A stretch of DNA of 64,000 nucleotides from Phytophthora colocasiae (taxonomy: Eukaryota > Oomycota > Peronosporomycetes > Peronosporales > Peronosporaceae), in the NCBI GenBank assembly GCA_018806915.1, contig JAGKQI010000078.1, positions 1,240,001 through 1,304,000 of the forward strand, written 5' to 3'. The notes below the pieces were generated by a model that worked only from the letters and a program-made list of their open reading frames with translations, was not told the DNA's origin and did not search any database. Below, one piece after another: positions 34,564 to 46,387 of this stretch; position 1 is the first letter of the stretch; each line of letters starts with the position of its first letter. The position numbers and the translations under genes are program-made.

Positions 34564-37500
34564 ATGGGGGCTAATGGAGATCCTCATGATCCAGGTGCGC
34601 TGAAAAGCGCTTCTGAAGCTGCTTTAGCAGAGAACCCTCCAAGAGATAAGTCCGGTAAACAAGGAAATACAACCGAAGAGATGAAGGTTGCGAAAGCGAA
34701 TTGGGGGGAACCAGAGCAGACGAAGAAAATCAACGCTCAGTCTACGACGAAGTCGAGATGTGTGGGAGACAAAGCATAGTTCCCTGTCATTTGAAGCTAT
34801 GTATGAAAAATTGCTGGAGTGTAGAACACAAGACGCGTGGGAACAAGAGTACCACGAAGAGGGACTGGTGCAGAACATGTTTTCCAGTGTGTTTTTACAG
34901 CAAAAGAAGACAGAGTTGCCTGAGGAAAAAGCACACTATCCCAATCTTGAGAATGAGGAGATCATGCAACTGCTGCGACTGTTTGATACGCTGGTTAGTC
35001 AACACGATGGTACGATCCAACAATGGCAACGGATGCTTCGGGATATTGCAGTATCGGTCTACAATAGCAGAAGTACTTTGTTGGATATTATTCAGTTGAA
35101 GGAAAGTAACCTCAAAGTGCAGCGCGCCCAAACCGAGAATCCCTGGTCGCACAATCCGCTCCTGAGCCCAACCCCAGTGGATACGGACGATCCTATGGAA
35201 GAAAAGCCGTCTACCATTGTCCAGTTCAAAACGGATGTATATTCATCTGAAGAGATCGCAACTATGCGGAGAGAGTTCGAAACCCCTACGACTTTCCAAC
35301 GGAACTAAGAGCACCTACAGAAGTGGGAGGAACGTATTGTACAGGGAATGCTAGAAGGCACTATACTCGCGCAGTCATTACCACAATTTCTGAAGCGAAC
35401 GGCGGATAATACTATGTTGAGGCTAATCCAGAACACCATACATGCTCAAGTGGAGGGTGAGCTGTTGTTCCGTCTACCAAACCAATTCCCGGTGTATGCA
35501 GACTTCCAAACCCGTGAAAGGCTGTGCAATGCCATGCTACAGGGCGCAAAACGCAGAGACTTTGATTTAGGAGAGCTCACGCAAATGCTGGGAGAGACTA
35601 AACAGGTATGCTATAACGCTCAACAGCACTCAGTACACCTGATTTTCTGGACTTGAGAAGCAGCTAATAAATGGGCAAGGGTTTATAAATCGGTGCCATT
35701 TCATGCAGACGATTCTTGCTCACTAACGCACACCCGGACGATATACTGGAGGATGGGTCAGTGGAGGAACAAGCTGCAAGGGTGTGGAGTCGCCAAGTGG
35801 GTCGAGATGGATTGACGAACGAACGTCAACATGATCGCTACAAAGTGAAGCTTCTCAATGTTTCGCGATTTCTGGACGAAGCTGGGTTGGACGCCTACAT
35901 AAGGTCCAAGTTCAACGAATAATTTACGACATTTCAAGAGCCAAAATGGGGAAGACAGACGTTCCAAACAGGAGCTTGGGAGATTTACTTCAAGTCTCCG
36001 GCTTGCCCAGCGTTTCTGGATGGAATTCGCTTTATCAATTGGGTTGGAACTAAAATATTAGTCCATCACGCAGGAAATAACCCAGCACCACCCTGCTATA
36101 ACTGTGGAAGGCCTGGTCACACTGTTGCGCAATGTAGAGCATCATCTGACCACTGGAAAGCAGAAAGTAGCTGCCTGACAGTGACAGCAACGGAGCTTAA
36201 GCTACTGAAAAAAGGAAAATCCACAGTAACCAGCTTTGAAGAGCTTCAGCATATGTGGAAGGCATTACAAGAGCGGAAAATGGAGAACGAGGGGGCAGAA
36301 GGTGCTCAGGAAACGCAGGAGTATTCTCAGAAGGAGCGAGACACGGCCGAGGAGAAGAAATCGACGCAGGACGAACAACAAGGAGAGGGATCGAAATGGT
36401 TTTTGCCAAAGTCACAAGGCGACGAGGCAAAGCAACAAAACCGTTTGTACGTGATTATATGAAAACAAATGCAGAAAACCCAGAAACAAATGTATCAGAG
36501 AACCAGGATGATATCGATCTAGTTAGTGAGGATGGATCACAGATGGAATCTGTAGAGGAGGCCAAGGCGAGCTCGACAGAACCGAGAAACATCAGACGTC
36601 CCCAAGCACTCTCACGACAACAGAGACTAATCATGGAGGCGCTAGCTCGACGGGACCAACAGCCAAACTGGGAGCTAACGAGTTGTCTTCAAGAGTTGGA
36701 CATTGAGAGCCTAGATCTGTCCACGGAGTCGGGGCAGAGAGTAATAGACGCTTGTGGTCTATTCCCCACTATGACACCAGCAACTGGAAACTGCCAGTAT
36801 TTCGCGATTGCAATGGCCTTGCTATCTGAAACTTTCAGGACGTCTGAAGGAACCGCGGCAATCGAGAGTATTACTGCGAAATTGAAAAAGGGTATGGTGA
36901 TGGCATTATCCCATAGGTATGAAGAAGAGTATCCCCATGAGAATCGAAAGGCGCTCCTACAGAGGTGGGTAGATGAAGCAGCTGAATTGACAGTGGACGA
37001 ATCCAAGAGGATGTTGATGAAACAGGTAGAGGATATCTGTTCAACTAGCTCAAAACGTACATCTTTCCTAGCGAAAACACTTTGGGGATCCGAGCTAACC
37101 TTATGGCTTACGTGTAAACTCCTGAAACGACCCATTTACGTTATTGTAGCACGGGATGGTCTACAATGTCCCAGTTTTCAAGTGTTTGAACCACTCAAGC
37201 GAACAACCGCAGAATTCGAGATTGAAACAGCAGGGGAATTCAACATCGAGCCGAAAGAATGGTTAAAGCGTTTACAGCATCACTGTAAACAACCGACAGT
37301 CACCCAGCACCTCCCAATTGTTCTCCAATACGGAACACAGCATTACTCCTGGCTAAACTTTGGACAGGAAGAAAACGTACAAATGGAGGATAACGTGGAA
37401 ACACTTCCAATAGCGTTGAGTGAGGGGAGTGAAAAGAAGAAGCGTTCGTTGGCGGATATGGCAGAAGGGTTGCAGAAGTGTACAACAGGAGGATCTATCT

Positions 37501-37739
37501 CAGGAGAAATCGAGCAGAATGAGGTAGCCTCAATGGAATCGCTTCCTAGAAACATGACTGAGCAGCTTGAGAAAGCAATAAATCAACAAGGACTCACGAC
37601 TCAAGATCGCCAAGAGCTCCAAAGTATTATCGAGAGTGGAGGACCCCGGAAGGAAGACCAACTGGAGATTTCAAAACTGGGAGCTACAAGGTTATCCCCA
37701 GCGGTACAAAAACTTCTGATCGGACTGGACTGGGACTGA
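34564..37739 (+). pseudogene. LINE ORF1: zinc knuckle plus OTU-like cysteine protease domain
   Basis: Pieces at 34564-34779, 34688-35308, 35348-35656, 35716-35922, 36181-36462 and 36255-37739 follow one another with frameshifts. A CCHC knuckle CYNCGRPGHTVAQC is at about 36094-36135. The last piece (494 codons) has TPATGNCQYFAIAMAL (Cys at residue 180), WGSELTLWL, KRPIYVI and QHYSWLNF (His at 363). This is the OTU deubiquitinase pattern, with the usual Asp of D-G-x-C replaced by Thr. OTU proteases cut ubiquitin chains or polyproteins; the role here is unknown. Confidence 0.8.
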
Positions 37740-38081
37740 CCGTCCTCAAGTAGAACTCATGGAGTTCATGGCTGCAACAAAAGTTGAAACGCTGAAAATG
37801 TGGCAGCAGAATCTGCTTGACGAGGACATGGCAAGTGACGCTTCTCCGAACAACAGTGATGTAGAAATGGATGAAACGAAGAGATTCAAGCAATCTTCGA
37901 GGATTACAAAGGAGAACTGTCCACAAGAACCGGATCCTCCGGACGATAGACCTGTTGCAGACTATCGAAGACGGTTTGCTCTTCACAGGATATCTACAAG
38001 TGAAAGGCGTCGAGAGGAACACATTCAAAGGGAGCATTGGAATGGTCTAGCGGGGGAATGGAAAACCTTCAGCAGCTATGT

Positions 38082-38333
38082 GACCAGTCCATGGTGTAGG
38101 CAGTCGATCCGGATTTTTCGGGTCCATTCTTGTAGAATACTCGCATTTACAGATCGCAGCACAAACTCCCGTCCACCAGACTCACCAGTGTGGAGAAATG
38201 CAGTGAAAGCACACCCATTCAAGTTGTTGCACAGTTTACAAACAGTCGATTCCCCGGAGTTTGTGCTGCGATCTGTAAATGCGAGTATTCTACAAGAATG
38301 GACCCGAAAAATCCCCTACACCATGGACTGGTC
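38082..38333. repeat. Inverted repeat (78-88 bp arms) between LINE ORF1 and ORF2
   Basis: 38082-38169 and 38256-38333 are reverse complements, except for about 10 extra bases in the left arm, with an 86-base loop. It would form a very stable stem in the LINE RNA. Confidence 0.9.
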
Positions 38334-38782
38334 ACATTGCGTGACTTGCAGGGAGATGATTCCAGCAAAGATCAGTTGAACGAGACTATTAACTATTTGG
38401 TGGCTGAGAGAGATGAAATGGTCAACGATTCGTACATCCACGGACGGGACTTATGGGCCCAGCTTCGACAGTACAAACCTGAAAGAGTGGGGCTGCTTAA
38501 ACTCTGCAAGAGAGCACAGGCAGGTCAACTAGCGAGGCTAATAGTTGCAGCATATTCTTATGCACCTGAACTGGCAGTGATGAACGGACAGCAGCTACCT
38601 CAAGGAAGAATTGACGGTCCCTCCTTGGTGAAACGATTACTCCACGCTTTTAAGGAACATGGAGAACTCAAGAAAGTTTGGTACAGGGCTGATCCAGACG
38701 GTAACTTGGCGGCGTTTGAGTCGACGATTGCTACATTGTCTCTAAATCTGCAGGGGCAGGTTGAGACAATGGAGGAATAGGT

Positions 38783-41700
38783 ATGGTAATTCAGCCAACA
38801 GAAGATGAAATCACGGACTTTCCAGACCTGTATGCAGACCTGTACAATATTGCAGGACTATTTTACAGTTCGGACCGTGAAAAACGAAAACGGAACACGA
38901 CAAGCACGGATATACAACTAATTTCGCAGAATTTACAAGGATTTACAGAAAAACGAAGAGAAAAATGGTTTCGAGGATGGAAACAGCACGTCAAAGTTTC
39001 CCCGGCGGAGATTATATTTGTTCAAGATACACATTTAACAACAGCAGTAGAAGTTGAGAAGATGACTGAATTATGGCATCATGTATGGGGCGTTTGCAGT
39101 CCAAAGACACCACTAAGTTACTGGACTACGACGACAACGAGATCGGGAGGGGTGGGAATTCTATTTCACCCCAAAATGGCGGGAAAAATTACACCATGGA
39201 AGAAACAGAGTTGGACTGATAGACGGATTGCTGTTGAATTTGAAGGCTGGAGATTAATTAACATTTACGCGCCACCGGACAGAAACAAGAGGAAAACCTT
39301 CTTTGATAAACTTTGCGGTTGGATGGAGGAGACCAAATTACGATATTAGGCGGTGATTTTAATGCAGTTCTGTACCCGCGTCAGGACAGGTTGATCAATG
39401 GCAAGCCAAGTCAAGCACCATGTGAAAGTTTGGAGCTTCTCCGAATTATTGACGACTATGAATTACTGGATGCTACAACGCTAACAACCCACGTTGATGA
39501 AGATGAGTATACCGGACCCACTGACATATTATACTTTTTGGAGAAGAACGCTCGGCGAGCAGACTCGATCGGTTCTATGTTAGCAGCAAAATTGCAGATA
39601 CGACCCAATGGGTTGAAGCACGAGATCCAGTTTGCTACTCTGACCACCAGGAACTCCGACTTTGGCTAGCTAACAAATCCGCTCCTATTCAGAAGACTAA
39701 GAGGAAGGCACGGTACCCAATTTACACTTCCCGACCGGAGTGGGTACGCACTCAGATAAAAAAACGGATTAAGAGATTGGTGACACAATTTGAGCAGAAG
39801 AGTTGTCCGACAAAAGCTTGGGATGAGTTAGCCAAGCAACTCTCCGATGTGATTAGGGATGTCACGCAGATTCATCGAGAGCGTCTAACCTACCATTATG
39901 GTCGGCTTGAAGTTGAAAGGCGAGCTTCAGCTAGGACAAGATCGGATCTACAGCGCGTAACCTATGAAGAACGAGTTTCATGGAGTAATAAAAGTTTTGG
40001 AGACATATTACAACCGTCGGCAGCAAATTTGAAGCACTTCTACAAAAAGAATGCGAACTGGCAAAGGGACCAACGAATTTCATCTATCCAGCCATCAGCA
40101 GGGCACTTTTATCCAGACTCAATGCCAACAGCGGAGAGGATGGCGAGTGAATGGAACAACGTATTAGGGTCTACGCATGCCACTGTGGCGTCAGCAGATC
40201 TGCCAAATGCTCTGAAATTATTTCATGAAGTTCCAGTAGAAAATCAATTATATCCCGATGAGCAACAGGAAATAATATGCCCCATCAAAGAGGAGGAGAT
40301 CTTACAAGCAATTGATCAACTTCCCCGCGACAAAACAGGGGGGTCTTCAGGTTTATCCCATGATTTTTTCAAGGACTTTAAAGAAGAATTAGTCGGATGT
40401 TTGGTGGAAGTATATCAGGCTATGTTCAAAATGGAGATCCAGTACCACCATCTTTCTTGGATGCAGTGATAATTCCTCTCCGAAAAAGGATTCTTCTAAC
40501 GCAATGGACTACAGGCCTATATCATTACTCAATACCGCATACAAGATTTTAGGGAGGGTTTACGCGAATCGTATCCATAAGGTACTTCCACGATTGATAA
40601 GTGCTGGACAACAAGGGTTTGTTCGTGGGAGACTAATGACGAGAAGTGTGACTATGGTGCAAGCTCTCTTGACAACCCAGATGAAGAATCTTGATGTGGA
40701 CTGGATGGACTCTCCTGCAATACTCTGCTTGGATCTAAGGAAAGCATATGATACTTTGAGCAGGGATTTTATGGCAGCGGCACTAGCCCAGTACGGATTT
40801 CCTCAACAATTTCTCGATGTAATTCATAAGCTTACACAATGGCACTAGAGCTAAGCTATCTCGTGAATGGTGAAGAATCGACAAAATGGGCGGTGGAATC
40901 TGGAATACGGCAAGGATGTCCATTGGCACCTTTGCTGTTTGTAGTAGCAGTCGACTTTCTTGGCAGAGCTATTGAAGCGCATCCTGATATTACTGGACTG
41001 GAAATACCGGGGTCGGAAGGGCTTCGCCATAGTTTTAACGGGTTTGTCGATGATAGCACTGTTTTCTTGGAATCAACACGGGTTTGGGGAACTGTCCGGT
41101 TTACATGTGGAGCCGAGTAAAAGTGTAGTCATCCCTCTCAACAAGGCTTGGAACCAGCACAGATGTCATGGGTACCCGGTACTTGGAGATGAAGAGTCCA
41201 CTAGAATACTTGGATATCATTTCGGGACATTGGATACTATTGAATTAAATTGGGAAATACGAATTCAAAACATTAAACGACGGCTTCAAGTAGCAACACA
41301 AGTCGCAAATTCGGTCAAGCAGAGAGTTATACTATTCAATACTGTGGTGTTGCCAGCCATTCTGTTCACGGGACAGCATATACCAATAACGCCAAAGGCA
41401 TTAAGGCAACTGCAACAGCTTCAGAAGAGATTTGTTTGGCGAGGAACGACGAGGGACGTTAGAACCAAGCACAAGATACCACCAGGATTAATTTTTGCAC
41501 CCTGAAGATCAGGGAGGACTTGGACTACAGGATATCGAGCTTGCTCTACAATGCACAAGAATGAATCAAGCAGAAAATTGGATGCAGTGTGTACCCGACC
41601 GCTACACCGCGGCATGGCATCACCTTGCCCACCCAAAACAAAACTATACACCCGATTGCTGTATATTTACGCCAACATCGAATGACCAGGTTAGACAAAG

Positions 41701-43728
41701 TCGCAGGAAGCGGGTAGATGGAAGCTACTCCACTGTCCAAGAGTTGGGGAGACTGGAAATTTGGGCGGATCAAACGAATCGCCTTGAGCTTCATCCGGAG
41801 GATGGAACTCCAAGAACGAGTCAACGCTATGACCAAATCTCTCGTTTGTTACTGGCACCACAGTGGGGCTTTGCAGTGCGCATTGGAATCTGCAACAAAA
41901 GGAGAAATTTCTGTCAATTCAATGGAATTTTATCGGGCTGGAAACTGGTGTAATAACTCATGCATAGTGGATAAATTCGGTAAACCGCTCAAGGCTAGTG
42001 ATTTCCCTGTGATGTACCCGTGCTCACTGATGCATCTCCAGGTATTGAGTCTCGGACCAGGAGAATTTATTTTGAACCCACCGATTGCAGTAAGACCCTT
42101 TAAGGTACAACACCACCGTCAAATACAAGATGGTGTGCAAGTGTCTTTGGAAGTATACCAGATCAAGTATGGAGACATGGAACAACAGATATCCAGAGGT
42201 GGAAATGGCCTTCACTTAAACGGGAATATTTCTGGGTAGTGTCGGGGTTCCATGTAATTACAGCATTTTCCAAGACAGCGCCTAGGGGAGGTCTTCAGAA
42301 TGGAACAAAACGGGGATGGATGGACATGGAGAATTGTCTGGCGGAATCCAAACAGAATATTTGATCGGGACTTTGATACAATCAAATATCTGGAACGTGT
42401 TGTTGGCGCAGCCTTTGTGCCACTCCTTTACTGCATTCAACACCATGGGAAGCACCACAAGCTACATACGAAAAAAATATTCGAGGTGTAATTCGCAAGG
42501 CTAGAGCAAAAACGAGTTCGACGAAAAACCTAAATTCGTTGTGCAGCATGTCCTCGATAAGATGATTGATGCAGCTAATAGTAACCCATGGGCGGAAGCA
42601 GCACAAAGGCAGAAACCTCGGGATATCTGGCGACACGATGGAATACTTACGGACTATCAACGTTGGACCGGTTTACCGAATATGTACAAGAACTCTCAAT
42701 CTATTTCATGCTGGTTGGCCGGATGATAGGAAGTGCTCGTATCAAGAATGCACTAGTACACCTGAATCCATCGAGCATATTGTGTGGGAATGTGAACGTG
42801 CTCAAGGTGCTTGGACTAAATGGATAGCGGCATGGCTCGGCCATTATCCAGCTCGAGGGGAACTCAAACGACTACTGCCCTTTTTTGCATCTCGAAGTGC
42901 GCCAGAATTATCCCCAGACTTCATGGCTGCCGCTGCGTTGATGATTCCTGAGTGGTCATCAGATCTTTGTGCAGCAATGAAGGTACTATGGTTAATTTGG
43001 ACAACATGTACCCAGTGCATGCTATGGAGAATCAGGAACAAAGATATATTTGACGCAGAGCAAGTGCCCAGGCTCATTTTCAGACGACAGCAATAATTCG
43101 AGCGTGGACAGCCAGTGCTGAGTCGTATGTAAAAGGGCACTGCTTAGCACAATACTACAGTGTCTTTCGAGAGGTTCCGCCACAGGAACAACCTATGTTC
43201 CTGGAGACATGGATCATTCAATTCCACATGGTAAGAAAACCAACGGAGACTCGTGGTGCGTGGGTAATATGGAGTTTGAAAGCAGACGGGTGGTACAGAG
43301 CTGAAGTGGTAGGAGTACACAAAGCTGCCAGCACAATAGTACGAAGGGAATTTGCAGACCTGATCATCTTTGCTGCACTGGACAAGATCCGAGAACAAAC
43401 TATTCCAAGCACAACTCAATTGGTAATCCAGGGGACCACTCCTCCAGTTCATCGTCCAAAGCGGAAAGATCTTTACTACGGTTTTAACTCGTACATCTGG
43501 GCGATCACGTCCCTGAAACAAGCATCAGCAGCGGCAAAGTTGATCAAGCTCTCACTGTCCGGTGGCATGCAATTGGGGAGCTTTCTCGTTCAAAACCTCC
43601 CCCAAAGACTTCAAGAAATGCTCAGTAGACAAAGAATCCTAGATGATAGCCCTTCTTGGTCTCCGGATGCAGAATCTACAAGTATTAGGCAAAGCCTACA
43701 AAAACTACAGGACTCTATGGTTAGTTAA
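38783..43728 (+). pseudogene. LINE ORF2: endonuclease, reverse transcriptase, zinc finger
   Basis: Endonuclease: SQNLQGF, FVQDTHL, INIYAPP, LGGDFNAV and SDHQEL (near 39640) are the APE-type landmarks. RT: YRPISLLN, LCLDLRKAYD, GIRQGCPLAP and FVDD (40480-41080), then thumb sequence FVWRG near 41440. A finger (CSYQECT...H..WEC) is near 42735-42800 and further C-terminal sequence continues to 43728. Many frameshifts and stops, including one right after FVDD, rule out activity. Confidence 0.9.
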
Positions 43729-43773
43729 ATAACATAAATAGAGAATCCTTCAAAACCCGTTTATCATAAATGT

Positions 43774-44036
43774 TTAAGAGGAAGATCTGTCTGTCTGTAC
43801 AAACCTATGAAATTGCAGTTGACCAGCACTCATATCCATGATGTTGCAGTTGACCATCACTCGTGGACTTGTGCTGTAGCCATTCCCACAGTGGTATTCT
43901 ACTTGACTTTTTTGTCCACCTGGATGGATGGGCTGCGGTAAGTTTCAAGAAATCGGATCTCGGATATGATAATAGCTACATTAGCTTTTTACCTGCATCT
44001 CTTCAGTCTCAGTTCGCAATTTGCTTCACAACGCCA
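43774..44036 (+). other. Upstream region of first ART-like paralogue
   Basis: No protein domain recognised. A possible GT-AG intron (about 43937-44006, GTAAGT...TTCAG) would put a non-coding or short leader exon before the gene. A repeated TTGCAGTTGACCA word occurs at 43814 and 43844. Confidence 0.4.
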
Positions 44037-44498
44037 ATGCTGTCGCCTACTTCGAATACAATCGCTTCCCACTACGCATGTGACGGGAAACAAGTGCCAA
44101 ACGTACTTTGGCGAGTACGCTACACTGGTCAATCCCTCAAGGCACGAGCTAAACCTTCATTCCGTTCCAAGGAGCAGTTTAAACGTGAGGTGGAGCTACA
44201 TTTGAATTGGAACAACCGAATTCCGACCCCTTTTGTAGCTCTCTTCGGATCTCGAGAACTTGCCGTCAAATGGGCAAAGAGAAATTTCGAATTGGGCTAC
44301 GATGACGTCTTCCTACTGAAACTGGACGCTTCGAAGCTCGGCTCGATCATCCGAGTAAATAACGACGAGTTCTTGGTGCTACGGAAGATTAACAGACGGA
44401 GTATCATTCGAGAAAGCTATCTCACCTCCATTGAAGAACCGATCGATACTGGACGTAGTAGTGAAGAATCTAGCGAAGACGACGTGTTTCTTGGTTAA
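44037..44498 (+). CDS. Unnamed family protein, paralogue 1 (possible ADP-ribosyltransferase-like fold)
   Basis: 153 residues from the ATG at 44037; the frame is open further upstream, but similarity to the neighbour begins at LWRVRYTG. Conserved blocks shared with the next gene are RVRYTG, PTPFVALFGSRELAVKWA, YDDVFLLKLDASKLG, NDEFLVL and an acidic Ser/Glu-rich tail (SSEESSEDD). The layout Arg (first strand), S/T region, then Glu of DEFLVL resembles R-S-E ADP-ribosyltransferase-like families such as the DUF7587 group, but this is a pattern guess without a search. The second block lacks the Ser found in the neighbour (FVAL versus FVSM). No signal peptide seen. Confidence 0.6.
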   Translation: MLSPTSNTIASHYACDGKQVPNVLWRVRYTGQSLKARAKPSFRSKEQFKREVELHLNWNNRIPTPFVALFGSRELAVKWAKRNFELGYDDVFLLKLDASKLGSIIRVNNDEFLVLRKINRRSIIRESYLTSIEEPIDTGRSSEESSEDDVFLG

Positions 44499-44727
44499 GG
44501 TAGTTAAAAATAAGGAGAATATATAAACGGAGTAAAGTTTGATCACTTTTACCCCGTGGCACGTTAATGGATCTATCAACTAAAGTCTCTACGTGGATCG
44601 TTTTGCTTTGAGAAAGCTTCCAGGCAAATGTTCGTTTGACTGACGTTTAAATCACTCACTTCTTCCGTCATTTCTCTATCTGCGGTGCCAATGGGTCCGT
44701 CCAAGATCATCCGAATGCAGTAAGAAC

Positions 44728-45219
44728 GTGCCGAATCCGTTGTTTCGCGTGCGATACAGTGGGAATCAGTTGCTCAAAGCTCGCTGCAAAGCAACGTTTA
44801 AGACTGTCAGTGACTTCAAAGCTGCAGTGCAGTGGTGCAGCTGTGAACCAACTCCGTTCGTGTCAATGTTCGCAGATCGCGAACACGCTACGAAATGGGC
44901 ACAACGTCTGCTAGAACATGGCTACACCGACGTTGTTCTACTGGAAATCGACTCAACCAAGCTCGGTTTGCTGTTCAACGTCCGAGAATTGGTAGATCAT
45001 CAAGAGATTGAAACTTCTTTACCGGAATATCTGTACCAAGACGAGTTCCTCGTGCTTCATGAGATCCCAAAAGCCAGTATTATCACGAAAACGATCGTAA
45101 ATCGTAGCGAAACTAGCGTTACTTATGGAAGCAGCGACTCCAGTGAAGAAGAGATCGAGACAGAGTTAAGTCGGTATCTGAAAGGTTTGGACGTGGAATA
45201 CGAGAGATGTTTGAGGTAA
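44728..45219 (+). CDS. Unnamed family protein, paralogue 2 (possible ADP-ribosyltransferase-like fold)
   Basis: 163 residues. Shares LFRVRYSG, PTPFVSMFADREHATKWA, DVVLLEIDSTKLG, QDEFLVLHEIP and an acidic Ser tail (SSDSSEEE) with the gene 230 bp upstream, in the same orientation, so they are tandem duplicates. Candidate catalytic-type residues are the Arg of FRVRYS, the Ser of PFVSMF and the Glu of DEFLVL. Here the Ser is present, so this copy is the better candidate for activity. Function unproven. Confidence 0.65.
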   Translation: MPNPLFRVRYSGNQLLKARCKATFKTVSDFKAAVQWCSCEPTPFVSMFADREHATKWAQRLLEHGYTDVVLLEIDSTKLGLLFNVRELVDHQEIETSLPEYLYQDEFLVLHEIPKASIITKTIVNRSETSVTYGSSDSSEEEIETELSRYLKGLDVEYERCLR

Positions 45220-45265
45220 AATACAATAGAAACGTCTTGTCTATGGACTTTCATTTAGTGATCGG

Positions 45266-46044
45266 ATGGCGGAGAGTTTGTATCATTTAGGAGATTTATT
45301 AACGTGGACGCCCACATCCGCTCCTCGAGGGCAATTGGTGTTACTTCAGGACTGTGTGGAGGCTAATGGAGCCTTCCTAGTGCACCACGTCACGCAGCAT
45401 TGCGACATCTCCAAACCTCCACTTAAACGGGCTAATATCATCCACAATAATGGACACACCAGCGTCTTGTTCTTCCTGGGTAAAACTCTGCAGTTCTTCA
45501 AACAACCTCGTCCAATCTGCTTCCTTTGTCTCCGTTTCGGTCCAATTGACCACTTTCAGCTGCTTCTTGGTCTCACAAGCTGCGAAATTCACACCCTTCC
45601 ATCCCAACAATTAAAAATAAATATAAATAGCTCAAAATAATAGTAATTCTTCCTACCAATTTACGACCAACAGCTGCATAATGCTCAATTGCATTGACAG
45701 TCGCCACGAAACACACGCGATGGCCAGCAGTCAGGAAGAGCGAGACTTTGTGCGGTACTTATTTTGCTGCTTTGTTAAGAGTCCAACACTCGCTGATATG
45801 GCGACGGTCGTTCTGAGTACGAAACCTCTTGCCACAGGCTACTCGAAGGATGTTCATGGAACGGTAAGCGATTTGAATTGTGGTTTTCGAGACGATATCT
45901 CATATTATACTTTTTTTTCCAGCTTGAAGTTTGCTGCCAGAATCAGGGCTATCACCATGAAGAACCTGTAGCTGTTGCATACAAAGTGTTGGAGAGTACT
46001 ATCAAATGCCTCCATTCTGGAGGAGAAGCGCTGCAGTGGAATTA
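45266..46044 (+). pseudogene. ELP6: Elongator complex protein 6 gene with inverted middle
   Basis: ELP6 is a RecA-like-fold subunit of the Elp4/5/6 ring of Elongator, needed for wobble-uridine modification of tRNA. The N-terminus is on + (LYHLGDLLTW, NGAFLVHH). The next part is on minus from about 45735 to 45410: AGHRVCFVATVNAIEHYAAVGRKL, quoted only in part here as VCFVAT and HYAAVGRKL, then a 61-bp GT-AG intron (45656-45596), GVNFAACE and SIIVDDIS. The end is on + again from about 45735: LATGYSKDVHGT, a 59-bp intron (45864-45922) and a short tail to TAA 46042-46044. About 330 bp is thus inverted within the gene, which cannot make ELP6. Confidence 0.85.
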
Positions 46045-46139
46045 AGTTGTTAGTTTTTACCGAGGCTCAGTATTCCCCAGAAGATATGCTCATCAAGTTC
46101 CGAGGATTTTATAGCATCTTCATGAGGATAACGCTTCGG
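46045..46139. other. Intergenic, nothing recognised
   Basis: Lies between the ELP6 stop and a decayed kinase scrap; no coding potential that I can support. Confidence 0.4.
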
Positions 46140-46340
46140 ACAATCAGTTAGACCAAGGGGTTGACCACCTGCACAGATATCGTGTGGCCCATCGCGATCT
46201 CAATTGTGGCAACGCTTTTACTCTTTTGATCTGAGGTTGTTTTCGGTTCTTCCAAGCAGCTTCCACCAGCTTCTGACTCACAAGTGCTTGGAACGAAAGA
46301 CCTCTCGGTGACGGTAGTCGGATCACTGCTGTACATGATC
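46140..46340 (+). pseudogene. Decayed NEK-like kinase fragment
   Basis: Matches the catalytic-loop to activation-segment part of the kinase genes at 50049, 55568 and 60619 (words for VAHRDLNCGN, then AGCAGCTTCCACCAGC and GTGCTTGGAACGAAAGACCT), with a missing stretch and stops. It is the most diverged kinase copy in the window. Confidence 0.75.
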
Positions 46341-46387
46341 AAGACTAAATCACGGGAAGCTCAGTCCTACCTTAGTCGCCACATCAA

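Larger units (their letters stand above)
34376..43755 (+). mobile_element. LINE (non-LTR retrotransposon, APE endonuclease type), 9.4 kb
   Basis: Flanked by an 18-bp direct repeat CCCGTTTATCATAAATGT at 34358-34375 and 43756-43773, the target duplication of a near full-length insertion. The 3' end is short and A-rich (TTCAAAA). ORF1 has a zinc knuckle and an OTU domain; ORF2 has APE-like endonuclease, RT and a CCHC-type finger. Both frames are broken at many points, so the element is old or was copied in a damaged state. Confidence 0.92.
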
